A stretch of 64,000 nt of DNA, taken from an uncultured Lachnospiraceae bacterium. GTDB lineage: Bacteria > Bacillota > Clostridia > Lachnospirales > Lachnospiraceae. The stretch covers positions 62,001 to 126,000 of the forward strand of contig CADABQ010000005.1 in NCBI GenBank assembly GCA_902786205.1. The letters are read 5' to 3'. The notes under the pieces are model-generated. The model was not told the origin of the DNA. It did no database searches and saw only the letters and a program-made list of their open reading frames with translations. Shown one piece after another: positions 38,865 through 47,383 of the stretch (its first letter is position 1; each line of letters starts with the position of its first letter). Both the position numbers and the translations under genes were made by a program.

Positions 38865-41522
38865 GTGAACAAATTTACGAAAAAGGCACTCAGCGTTTCC
38901 GTTGCTGCTTTATTATCTGTAACAACGATTTTTAGTGGCAACCAGATTAGCGCAAAAGCTGCCGAAACAAAAAACACCGTTGACGCAACACAAACAGCTA
39001 CAGACGAGCAGACTTCTACTACTCGCGTACATTTTACCCCACCAAACTCTGCGGAAGACCTTGCAAAATGGTCTACTGCAAATTCTCATCTCTATGTTTA
39101 TGCATACTATATGGAAGATGAAAACACAAGTGTGGATCTTTTAGGCAAATGGCCTGGTAATCAAATGGAAGAAAAGGGGACAGATGGTTATTATTCTTAT
39201 GATGTTCCAAATGCCCCAGACGGAAAAACAACAGAAGTTATTTTCTCTTGTGTAGAAGATAGTACAGGAAATGTAATTGTTCAACTTCCTGGAGAAAAGA
39301 AAGGTGGTTTAGAATTACCAAAAGATAAAGAACGTTGGTACGAAGGTGGCACACTCAAACGTGAAGAGTCTACTACACCAACAAATACACCTGCAGTAGC
39401 AACAACTCCTGCAGTTACTGCTACTTCTAGTGCAGTTGCTACCACTACAGCTCCTACACCTACGGCTACCGTAGCCCCTACTGCTGTTCCTACGGTAGAA
39501 CCCGTAAATGGTCCACAAGCAATCGTAAGTGTACCAAATGGCACTTCTTATTTTGAAGAGGATTACGATACATTAACCGTTAAAGTATCCCCTGCAAACG
39601 GTGCAACAAGCTGTACTTATTCTGTAGACAATGGTCCTGCAAAGACAATTACAGAAGCTACCGATATAAAAATTGGAGAAGGAAAAATTGCAAACTCTCC
39701 TATTACATTAAAAATCACTTCTACAGACGGTACTACAGCCAATACACAGACTTTTACATATTTTAAAGCAACAAAAGTAGGCACTTATACTTCTGTATCC
39801 TTAAAATCTTCTTTGACAAAGTTATTTGGAATTGTAAAGACAACTGCAGAAGCGCAGGCTACTACATTACATGTTTCCTTTAAGATTCCTGCAAATGACA
39901 ATAGCGAGGATAAAGATTTAAAACGCAGTAACTGGAAAGGTGATGATATTCATGTCTATGCATATGCCTATTATGACACACCAGAAACAGCTGCAGACCC
40001 AGATAAATTACCAAATTATCCTTTAGGAGATTTCCCTGGTACAGAAATGAAATCCGAAGGAACTGATACCTACAGTATTGATGTTTCTACCACAACTGGA
40101 GAAGCTAAAATAATATTTATTGCTGTAAAAGGTAAAGTTGCCCCTGAATCTACCGTATATGTTGACGAGAAGGGAAATGCTGGACTTCCATATAGAGAAT
40201 GTAAACAGTTGGCAAAACTCCCTAACTTAGATGGCTATACAATCAAAGGTACAACAGGAACAAAAATTTCCTTTGACGCAGCAGCAATGCCTACCGTAGA
40301 ACCTACTTCTACAGCACCAACTGCTACTCCTACCACAGTTCCTACTGCTACTCCACCTGAATCACAGAAGCCTGCTACTACGGCACCTGTAACACAGGAT
40401 CCTACTACTACGGCACCTGTAACACAAGAGCCTACACCTACTCCAGTAGTAAAAATGGATGCTTATTTTGGAGCTTCTTTATCTGCTCCGCAGTTAAATA
40501 CAACAAAACAGAAACTTTCTGCCGTTGTTGTAAATCCACAGGGATCTGTAAACTATACATTTGCAGTAGATGGAACAATTATCTACAATGGTGCAAATGC
40601 AACAATTGACTGGGATACAGAAGGTTTAAGCGCAGGTATGCACATTTTAACTGTTTCTATTACAGACGGAAAATCATTAAAATCCATTAGAAAAACTTAT
40701 ACCATTGAAACAGCAGCTCCTGAAGTAACTGCTACAGCGACAGCACCTGTAACTTCTGCTACACCAGACGTTACAACAACTCCTGCTATTGCTACGACAG
40801 CTCCTGCTATCGCTACAACAGCTCCTGCTATCGCTACAACAGCTCCTGCTATCACGGTTACTACTGCACCTGCTGTTACTGCTACACCAACCGTAGTACC
40901 TACTGCAACAGCGACAGCACCTGCTGTTACTACTACACCTGCTGTTACTGCTACACCAAAGGTTTCTGCTTCTGTTTCTATTCGTTCCGGTAAAACCGCT
41001 GGAGAAACCATTCCAGTTACACTTCGTTTTACAAAGGCAAAGAACGATAAAACAAACTATGTATATACCTATTCTGTAACAAAGAGCAAGAAAACCAAAA
41101 CACTGGCTTCAAAAACAACAAAGAAGACTGTAAAATGGACACCTTCTACAAATGGTACTTATACAGTTAAAGTTAAACTCATCAACAAAGCTAATGGAAA
41201 AGTTGTAAAAACTGTTTCTAAAAACTATAAAGTTTTAAAACGTGTTATTACAATTAAGAAAGTAACTATTTCTAAAAAGACAAACAAGAAAAAGGTCGCA
41301 ACTATTACAATCACTGCTAAGGCAGTTACTACAAAAGGTAAAGTTTCTTACAGAATTGTAGTACGCAACAACAAAGGTAAAACAGTTGCATCAAAGAAAT
41401 ACGCAAAGAAAAGTAAACTAGTTTGGAAAACAAAGAAGAAAGGCACCTACAAAATTACAATTTCCGTGAAAAATGGTAAGGGTGTTGAAGTTTCCAAGAC
41501 AAAAACATATAAAGTAAAATAA
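38865..41522 (+). CDS. Secreted CBM26-like protein, tandem paralogue
   Basis: 885 residues, GTG start behind the same AAAGGAGGAATTTTC sequence as its upstream paralogue. Signal peptide about 1-33. Two CBM26-like modules (55-165 with LLGKWPGNQM; 335-465 with PLGDFPGTEM), the TYSVDNGP beta domain (216-302), a YFGASLSAPQLNTT domain (about 540-625), Thr/Pro/Ala linkers around 170-212, 476-535 and 630-710, and the basic Lys/Thr C-terminal repeats (about 715-885). Domain order equals that of the first protein, so they arose by duplication, but linkers and first module have diverged. No enzyme domain. Starch or glycogen binding is inferred. Confidence 0.78.
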   Translation: MNKFTKKALSVSVAALLSVTTIFSGNQISAKAAETKNTVDATQTATDEQTSTTRVHFTPPNSAEDLAKWSTANSHLYVYAYYMEDENTSVDLLGKWPGNQMEEKGTDGYYSYDVPNAPDGKTTEVIFSCVEDSTGNVIVQLPGEKKGGLELPKDKERWYEGGTLKREESTTPTNTPAVATTPAVTATSSAVATTTAPTPTATVAPTAVPTVEPVNGPQAIVSVPNGTSYFEEDYDTLTVKVSPANGATSCTYSVDNGPAKTITEATDIKIGEGKIANSPITLKITSTDGTTANTQTFTYFKATKVGTYTSVSLKSSLTKLFGIVKTTAEAQATTLHVSFKIPANDNSEDKDLKRSNWKGDDIHVYAYAYYDTPETAADPDKLPNYPLGDFPGTEMKSEGTDTYSIDVSTTTGEAKIIFIAVKGKVAPESTVYVDEKGNAGLPYRECKQLAKLPNLDGYTIKGTTGTKISFDAAAMPTVEPTSTAPTATPTTVPTATPPESQKPATTAPVTQDPTTTAPVTQEPTPTPVVKMDAYFGASLSAPQLNTTKQKLSAVVVNPQGSVNYTFAVDGTIIYNGANATIDWDTEGLSAGMHILTVSITDGKSLKSIRKTYTIETAAPEVTATATAPVTSATPDVTTTPAIATTAPAIATTAPAIATTAPAITVTTAPAVTATPTVVPTATATAPAVTTTPAVTATPKVSASVSIRSGKTAGETIPVTLRFTKAKNDKTNYVYTYSVTKSKKTKTLASKTTKKTVKWTPSTNGTYTVKVKLINKANGKVVKTVSKNYKVLKRVITIKKVTISKKTNKKKVATITITAKAVTTKGKVSYRIVVRNNKGKTVASKKYAKKSKLVWKTKKKGTYKITISVKNGKGVEVSKTKTYKVK

Positions 41523-41538
41523 TTTAAAACACAATTTA

Positions 41539-41704
41539 ACACGATCAAGCAAGTTTCCCCACCACTTATTGCTCTACACAATAGAAGTAGCAGGGGGACT
41601 TGCTTGTATCAGAAAGGGTACCAATCCCCTTCTGATATGCTGCGATAGCATCTAATCGTGTTATGAGCAAGTAGCAGGATTGCGAATATCCGCTTAACTT
41701 ACTT
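41539..41704. repeat. Family B element, full inverted copy (B4)
   Basis: About 165 bases from AACACGATCAAGCAAG to GGATTGCGAATATCCGCTTAACTTAC; the reverse complement of B2 throughout. It starts 17 bases after the stop of secreted gene 2. Confidence 0.85.
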
Positions 41705-41719
41705 GTTTTGTGCAAAAGA

Positions 41720-41790
41720 GAAAGAGCCAATCACACAATTCTCTCTACTGTCAAATAGACCAAGAGAGAAAAGTGTGGTGGCTCTTTTTC
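41720..41790. terminator. Long bidirectional terminator
   Basis: AAAGAGCCA.TCACAC pairs with GTGTG.TGGCTCTTT, with an inner CTCTCT/AGAGAG stem and T run on the plus strand. Shared by the convergent secreted gene 2 and the flavodoxin gene. Confidence 0.75.
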
Positions 41791-41822
41791 TTTCTACATA
41801 ATAATGAGATTTAAAAAAACAG

Positions 41823-42839
41823 TTAAAACTGAAACAACAGGTCAAAGTTTCGTAACACTTTAAAATCGCCCTTTGCAGTAACCGCTCCAGACATAAAGGC
41901 CCTTTGCAATGTCATTTTTCCATCAAATATTTCTTGCAACACTTCCGTAGAAATCTTTACAGATACATCAGCTTTTTCTGAATCCACATACTTACAAACA
42001 AGCTTTTCTCCTTTTACTTCTAACAAAAGATGTGAATCCTCTTCTTCTATATTAAAACAATACGTAGCTTTTAGTCCTGCCTGCCCATGAAAATGCTTTT
42101 TAAATGCATCCATACGATCTTTCTCTATATCTTCTTCTGTTATCGTATCCTCTTCTTCTGTTTTTTCCTCTCCCAGCATTCCTTTAAACATTTGTGCTAA
42201 TTCCTGAATATCCTCTTTTTGCTTTTTTACATATTTATCATCAGATACATAAATAGATAATTGTTCGCTTTCCTGTGGTGTTAACTCCAGTGTATTTCCT
42301 TGCAATACTGTCTCCGTAACAACATTTATACTGGTTGGAAAACTCTGTTGCCTATGACTGATCAATCGATATAATTCCTCTGCTCTTTTTTCAATCAAAA
42401 AGGCATACGCTGCATTTGTTTCGAATTCCACATGATTTTTTACATATGCACAAATTCCTTCACATGGCACTCCGCCTAACAGCTCCCATGCTTTTATCAA
42501 TACATATTGTGCATCGCGTTCCCCACAGGTAGTGGATACAACAACAGGAAGCATTCGCATTCCATTTAATTTTCCCTTGTCACCATATAGCCAACACGCA
42601 TCTAAAAATTGTTGCATCAAACCGCCAATACCAAACCATTCCACAGAAGTCGCAAGAATTACACCATCCGCCTCCTTTATCGTATTGGAAAGAATATTGA
42701 TACCTTTTTTATCCTCATACAAATTATATCGGACAACTTCCACTCGTAATTCTTCTAACACCTCTGTCAATTTATCCATTACATAAATGGTTGCATCTTC
42801 AATCAATCCTCTTCCGCCATAATAAATATTGATTCTCAT
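41823..42839 (-). CDS. Flavodoxin-fold / NADPH-FMN reductase protein with SCP2 domain
   Basis: 338 residues. The N-terminal half (1-180) is a flavodoxin-like/NAD(P)H-dependent FMN reductase fold (MRINIYYGGRGLIED, ADGVILATSVEWFGIGGLMQQFLDACW). A charged linker leads to a C-terminal SCP2 sterol-carrier-like domain (about 240-338; FKKHFHGQAGLKATYCFNIEEED and DGKMTLQRAFMSGAVTAKGDFKVL). This fusion is known in Clostridia but its substrate is not. Its start overlaps the stop of the rhomboid gene by four bases, so the two are translationally coupled. Confidence 0.8.
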   Translation of the reverse strand: MRINIYYGGRGLIEDATIYVMDKLTEVLEELRVEVVRYNLYEDKKGINILSNTIKEADGVILATSVEWFGIGGLMQQFLDACWLYGDKGKLNGMRMLPVVVSTTCGERDAQYVLIKAWELLGGVPCEGICAYVKNHVEFETNAAYAFLIEKRAEELYRLISHRQQSFPTSINVVTETVLQGNTLELTPQESEQLSIYVSDDKYVKKQKEDIQELAQMFKGMLGEEKTEEEDTITEEDIEKDRMDAFKKHFHGQAGLKATYCFNIEEEDSHLLLEVKGEKLVCKYVDSEKADVSVKISTEVLQEIFDGKMTLQRAFMSGAVTAKGDFKVLRNFDLLFQF

Positions 42840-43885
42840 GCAGTTTTATCCTCCTTGTCTATCTTTCTGTAAAGTATCATTGCTAATAGAAATCCTCCGA
42901 TAAGGCCTCCAACATGTGCAGCATTTCCAACGGTAGAATCAGCCATTCCCACGTAAACATTTAAAAAAATTAGGAATACAATTTGAAACCATGAGATTTC
43001 CTCCAACCTTCCGTGATTACAGAATATTACCCATAATAGTGCTCCTGTCAATCCAAAAATGGCTCCAGAGGCTCCTGCGCATACTACATCTACATTTCCC
43101 TGACTCAAATAATAATATAAGGATACGATATTTCCCACCAATCCGGCTCCTATATATATTGTAAGGTACTTCCACTTTTCCATTCTTTTTTCCAAATAGG
43201 ACCCCATGACCAAAAGCATAAACATATTATTTAACAGATGTGCTGCCCCAAAATGCATAAACATACTGGTAATCATCTGTGTTTCCCAGATGCCATGTCT
43301 ATTGGGTGAAATTACCAATGCACCATGCTGTTGCATAAATGCCGGATTCTCTGTATTTCCCATGAAAGATAAAACAAAAAAAACAAGACAATTTAGAAAA
43401 ACTAATAAATACGTACAATAATTTTCTTTCCATAAAATAATGCTATTCTTTCGTTTTTCCAACTCTTCTGTTACAGTTTCATCACCATACAGTAAAGCTT
43501 CTTCAATGACCTTTTTAGCATCTAAAAAAGAGGCGATTTGATTCTCATAAATCAACAGACGATTTTCACTGGTATCTACAACCCAATGTTCTCCATAGGC
43601 TTCTACTAATGCACGAATTTTAGCCGGGTTTGCCGTACAAAGCAAATTTAACATACGAACCTGCTGAAAATCATACTGATACAGAGAACTTCGAACCCCT
43701 CTTTGCAAATTTTCATAATCTTCTACTGACAGTTCCTCAAAACAGTCACAATCTATCATTACTACTACATATGCATCACGTTCCTGGATCTTTAACAGTA
43801 CCTCCACATAGTCTCCATTGACTACAGCTCTTGTATATCCAGAATGAACCATATGTTTTGCAATTTGTTCCATTTGCATAAGCAA
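42836..43885 (-). CDS. Rhomboid intramembrane serine protease
   Basis: About 349 residues from the TTG at 43885; the ATG at 43879 is an equally likely start. A soluble N-terminal domain (1-150) precedes the rhomboid core: HFGAAHLLNNMFML (catalytic-site helix), Ser273 in GASGAIFGLTGAL and His324 in NAAHVGGLIGG form the Ser-His dyad. Cleaves membrane proteins; substrate unknown. Co-transcribed with the flavodoxin-SCP2 gene. Confidence 0.9.
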   Translation of the reverse strand: MLMQMEQIAKHMVHSGYTRAVVNGDYVEVLLKIQERDAYVVVMIDCDCFEELSVEDYENLQRGVRSSLYQYDFQQVRMLNLLCTANPAKIRALVEAYGEHWVVDTSENRLLIYENQIASFLDAKKVIEEALLYGDETVTEELEKRKNSIILWKENYCTYLLVFLNCLVFFVLSFMGNTENPAFMQQHGALVISPNRHGIWETQMITSMFMHFGAAHLLNNMFMLLVMGSYLEKRMEKWKYLTIYIGAGLVGNIVSLYYYLSQGNVDVVCAGASGAIFGLTGALLWVIFCNHGRLEEISWFQIVFLIFLNVYVGMADSTVGNAAHVGGLIGGFLLAMILYRKIDKEDKTA

Positions 43886-43895
43886 TTACCAAACT

Positions 43896-43914
43896 AAATG
43901 CAAAATTTGCATTT
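43896..43914. promoter_or_regulatory. Palindrome upstream of rhomboid gene
   Basis: AAATGCAAAATTTGCATTT, a perfect 9-base palindrome around one base, immediately upstream of the rhomboid start. Possible operator; no known site recognised. Confidence 0.45.
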
Positions 43915-44032
43915 CCTTTCTTTCAGATTTCTTTTTGATGATGTATCATCATACTATTATAGCAAGATTGCGTAACAGATACAAGGCACTTGACATGCAA
44001 TCCACTCAAAATACGTAACAGTTCCTCTGCTT

Positions 44033-45640
44033 TTATGCCTGTAATGGCAATGTAAATCGATATTGTATATCTGCAATAGAAATCATATCCCCATCCCTTA
44101 ATTCCTGCTTGCCTTCTCCTTCAATTTTTCGTTGGTTCACATACGTACCGTTGGTAGAATGCAAATCAGATAAAAAGAAATGACCATTCCTCTGTTCTAA
44201 TTTACAATGCATCCGACTAATATTCACCTGCTCTTTTAGCTGATTGGTTCCCTTTTGAAAACGCCCAATAAAGAATGGAAACTCTGCTACTTCTATTTTA
44301 ATTTGTTCCTTACTTTCTGGAATCAAATAACACTGTGGTTTTACATTCTTTAGAGCAGCATTAAATAAAGATGGTTGCACGATTGTTCGATCTAAATCTT
44401 TTGCAATAGTCTTTTCACAAAAATAAGAATCGTCCCTTGATTCTAGTCCTCTTTTTTGTTCCATAGAAAATGGCTCTTCTCTTTTCTCCATTTCTTTTTC
44501 AGACGATTGCTGTTTCTTATAGGAATATACCTTTTCCTCTATTTTTTCTTTTCTTTTAATTGGCTGCGACAATCTTGAAAACCGTTCCTTTTCTTCTGCA
44601 TTTTCTTTCTCTACTTGTATATTCTCATCGCCTTTATACCATGCATTGTTTTTTGTGCAAAATTTATTTTTTTCTATTTGTTTCATTTCTGTTTGTTCTG
44701 GTTCCACTTCGTCCCAAATTGGATTTTCATCTTCCTTATCCTCAAATACTTTTGATAAAATATACCAGTCCAACACACCACAGATCAACAAACACCCTCC
44801 TGCCTTCGCATAGGATAGCTGTCCGCATTCTAAAAATATGCCATACCTTGCCCCTACAAATAGCACTAATACTATAGCAATCTGCAAAACAACAGCAACT
44901 GCCATCTTTTCTATTATGGGTATCTTTTTGTCTTCTCTTTTCCTTGTCTCAAACTTTATTTTTTTCTTTGCTTCTTTTTCTTTTCTTCCTCCCAACACAA
45001 GTCCTTTTCTATTTTCCAAAGTCTCCTTTGAGTCTAAATCTGAAATAGGCTCTTCTTCTCTCTTTTCTCTTTCTTTTGCTTTCTGATAAAAATGCGAGTC
45101 CCCTTTTGGCACAGAAAAAACACTCCAAAAATGTTGCAAGGTACAATTCTCTTCTCGACTAATATCGTAAAATTTATATACTAACTCTACCGCTTCCCGA
45201 TCGCTATAATCTACTTGTTCTAAAAAATAGGAAAACAATTCTGTTAACTGCTCATTGATATTTCGTTCATAATTCCAAGTGTAACACAAAGAAATTGTTC
45301 CCGTATCCATCTGTCGATATATGTATTCCGGCTCCAATACAAAATGCTCCGGTTGTAGCAAATACTCTCTGGCTCTACCGATTGCATCTAATATCTCCGA
45401 AACCAATTGTGTGATTTCTCTCTTATTCCATTTTGTTTTTTCCGATTTCTGTAAAATTGTTTCTTTTCCGGTAATATCATAGTAAAATTTCTCTTCATTA
45501 TCTAATTTACGAACATCTAAATCTAGTAATCCCTTTATGCTATTTCCTTCTAGCATTTTAACCATATATTGCTTTTCCTTTTTTCCCTGGATTACAAGGT
45601 AATTTTTGTTAATATCATGCACAATCTCTACTTCAAGCAT
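44033..45640 (-). CDS. FHA-domain membrane protein of the Tad locus
   Basis: 535 residues from the ATG at 45640, preceded by GGAGGAGCAGGAG; an earlier ATG at 45670 would overlap the TadE gene. N-terminal DUF6382-like domain (about 1-190), two membrane helices (about 245-295), a charged linker, and a C-terminal FHA domain (about 450-530). The FHA domain shows FIGRF, ISRMHC and STNGTYVN, the residues that bind phosphothreonine. It lies at the end of the Tad operon, suggesting that a Ser/Thr kinase signals to the pilus. Confidence 0.8.
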   Translation of the reverse strand: MLEVEIVHDINKNYLVIQGKKEKQYMVKMLEGNSIKGLLDLDVRKLDNEEKFYYDITGKETILQKSEKTKWNKREITQLVSEILDAIGRAREYLLQPEHFVLEPEYIYRQMDTGTISLCYTWNYERNINEQLTELFSYFLEQVDYSDREAVELVYKFYDISREENCTLQHFWSVFSVPKGDSHFYQKAKEREKREEEPISDLDSKETLENRKGLVLGGRKEKEAKKKIKFETRKREDKKIPIIEKMAVAVVLQIAIVLVLFVGARYGIFLECGQLSYAKAGGCLLICGVLDWYILSKVFEDKEDENPIWDEVEPEQTEMKQIEKNKFCTKNNAWYKGDENIQVEKENAEEKERFSRLSQPIKRKEKIEEKVYSYKKQQSSEKEMEKREEPFSMEQKRGLESRDDSYFCEKTIAKDLDRTIVQPSLFNAALKNVKPQCYLIPESKEQIKIEVAEFPFFIGRFQKGTNQLKEQVNISRMHCKLEQRNGHFFLSDLHSTNGTYVNQRKIEGEGKQELRDGDMISIADIQYRFTLPLQA

Positions 45641-45653
45641 CTCCTGCTCCTCC

Positions 45654-46253
45654 CTATCTCTTGGTTCCATTTATATTTTTACTATTTTCCTTTATTTTCT
45701 TTAGTTGTTTTTTTATTTTATTTTGACCTGCTACATTGTCTATTGTACTATCCATAGCTGTATATCCACGTGCAAACTCCTCTGGATCATGCACAGGTAT
45801 TTTTACAGAAACTGTATATTCTAAAGGTGTTCCCGTAAAAAATTCCTTTACCTTACTTACTCCAATTGTAATACTTATTTTGGCAGTAATAGAAACAGAA
45901 CCATACGATACCTTTGCATTAACATTCCTTACCTTTCCCATTAACAACTGACAGGAAAGCTCCTTTTTGACTGCATTGGCTAAATTTGTTTCTTCCTTGG
46001 AAAGTGAGTTCAAATAAAAAAATACCCCTTTCTTCAAAATCTGATTATAATCTGGCTCTTTTCCCAAATCGTATCGTTCCTTTAAGCAAATTGCCTGCTT
46101 TTGCGCATAGGAATCTACAACAGACTGTCCCTTGCATTTATCTGCCATATAATGACTCATATAGATAATCGCCATTAAAGCAAAAAATACAATCGGAAAT
46201 ACAAAAGCAGCTTCCACCGTCAAATTACCGCGTTCTAATTTTCGCTCCTTCAT
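45654..46253 (-). CDS. TadE-like pseudopilin
   Basis: 199 residues. N-terminal GNLTVEAAFVFPIVFFALMAIIYM is the TadE/TadG signature (a Glu within the hydrophobic segment). The ATG at 46253 has AAGGGATG upstream and is preferred over 46283, which overlaps the preceding gene. Extracytoplasmic beta-rich domain follows. Minor pilin role inferred. Confidence 0.75.
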   Translation of the reverse strand: MKERKLERGNLTVEAAFVFPIVFFALMAIIYMSHYMADKCKGQSVVDSYAQKQAICLKERYDLGKEPDYNQILKKGVFFYLNSLSKEETNLANAVKKELSCQLLMGKVRNVNAKVSYGSVSITAKISITIGVSKVKEFFTGTPLEYTVSVKIPVHDPEEFARGYTAMDSTIDNVAGQNKIKKQLKKIKENSKNINGTKR

Positions 46254-46272
46254 TATGTATTCATCCCTTCTT

Positions 46273-47106
46273 TTAACTTCCACAACGACTGCAAGGTCGG
46301 TATCCAGGTATCTCTGACAATTTTACTTCTGATACATCCCTCTTTAGACCAGAACATCCAATTTTACTATGATAACGATTTCCATCTGTCGTAACATAAA
46401 TTACCTCTCCCTCAGCAATCACTGCATTTTTTACACATTTTTCGCAAGGTTTATACTTAGCTCCATACTGATTTCGCATAGAACCAACCTGCTTTATGGT
46501 TGTCGTCTGAATCTTTAAATCTAAATGGCTACACGTTATACTGGCATGATAAATGCTATTTTCTTTCCCAGTCTTTGTTACATACACCTTCTCATCATCC
46601 GCATCCTCTTCCCCTTCTTTAGAACCAATCTGACTGGTTCCAACAAAAAGTCTTGTTTTTGCTTGTTGTACATAATGCATAGAAGGTAACACAACACGAA
46701 ACAACGGCAATTCCACATCATAGGAAGCCTTTGCATATACTTCCTTGCTTTCCTCATCCAACTCAGTCGTATATAGAATTCCATGGCTTTTTCCTTTTAC
46801 ACAAGATTGTTCCAATAAGGCATCTGATACATAACTTTTCATTCGTTCTCCAGTTAAAATACCTCCAATCAACTGTTGCGTTGTGACTTTATAGGAATCC
46901 GGTTCCATTCCTTCTACTCCATAAGCATCGTAAATATAACCATATTTCGAGATTTCCTTTGCTGTTTCCCAAAGTCCAATACTCACCTTCTCCTGAATCA
47001 GCATAATCTGAAAAAAATATAGAAAAAATAAAATCATACTGATAAAAATCGGCATCAGCAAAGACGCTTCTACCGTAATAGAACCCTTTTGTTTTTCTTT
47101 ATTCAT
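46273..47106 (-). CDS. TadE-like protein with duplicated His/Cys module
   Basis: 277 residues. The N-terminal KGSITVEASLLMPIFISMILF is the TadE-type segment. The C-terminus has two consecutive modules of the form YVT-G-YH-x4-C-...-PC-x2-C. Module one has His187, Cys192, Cys221 and Cys224; module two has His246, Cys251, Cys272 and Cys275. Each has the spacing expected for a zinc site. Similar modules occur at the ends of some secreted nucleases. Attachment to a pseudopilin is unusual; zinc or disulfide role is inferred. Confidence 0.75.
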   Translation of the reverse strand: MNKEKQKGSITVEASLLMPIFISMILFFLYFFQIMLIQEKVSIGLWETAKEISKYGYIYDAYGVEGMEPDSYKVTTQQLIGGILTGERMKSYVSDALLEQSCVKGKSHGILYTTELDEESKEVYAKASYDVELPLFRVVLPSMHYVQQAKTRLFVGTSQIGSKEGEEDADDEKVYVTKTGKENSIYHASITCSHLDLKIQTTTIKQVGSMRNQYGAKYKPCEKCVKNAVIAEGEVIYVTTDGNRYHSKIGCSGLKRDVSEVKLSEIPGYRPCSRCGS

Positions 47107-47154
47107 TTTCCACCTCCATACCGAAAATGTTACAATGCATATCTATTCTTAAAA

Positions 47155-47286
47155 CAGACTGGTAAGAAATACTCTTTCAAGTGTGGAACTTATCTATAAG
47201 TATCCGTTTTTTGAGGTAATATACTAACTGCTGTGTTTCAATTCTTTTACAGTTACGTTCCTGAAAGAGCATTTTTTACCAGTCTG
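47155..47286. repeat. Element C, long inverted repeat in Tad locus
   Basis: CAGACTGGTAAGAAATACTC (47155 on) and its imperfect complement ending TTTTTTACCAGTCTG (47286) form about 26-base ends with three mismatches, enclosing about 75 bases. MITE-like form. Only one copy noticed in the window. Confidence 0.75.
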
Positions 47287-47383
47287 AATTGTTCCTCTAA
47301 TAAGACTAATTCTTCCCACTCTACTTATCTATCCGCACATCCCCTCTCTGCTTGTTCCAGCCTATAGAAGTTCGAAGCATTGT

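Noticed and set aside
40697-41011. Minus-strand 104-codon frame of repeated AIAGAVV
   Set aside because: Shadow of the Thr/Pro linker of secreted gene 2.
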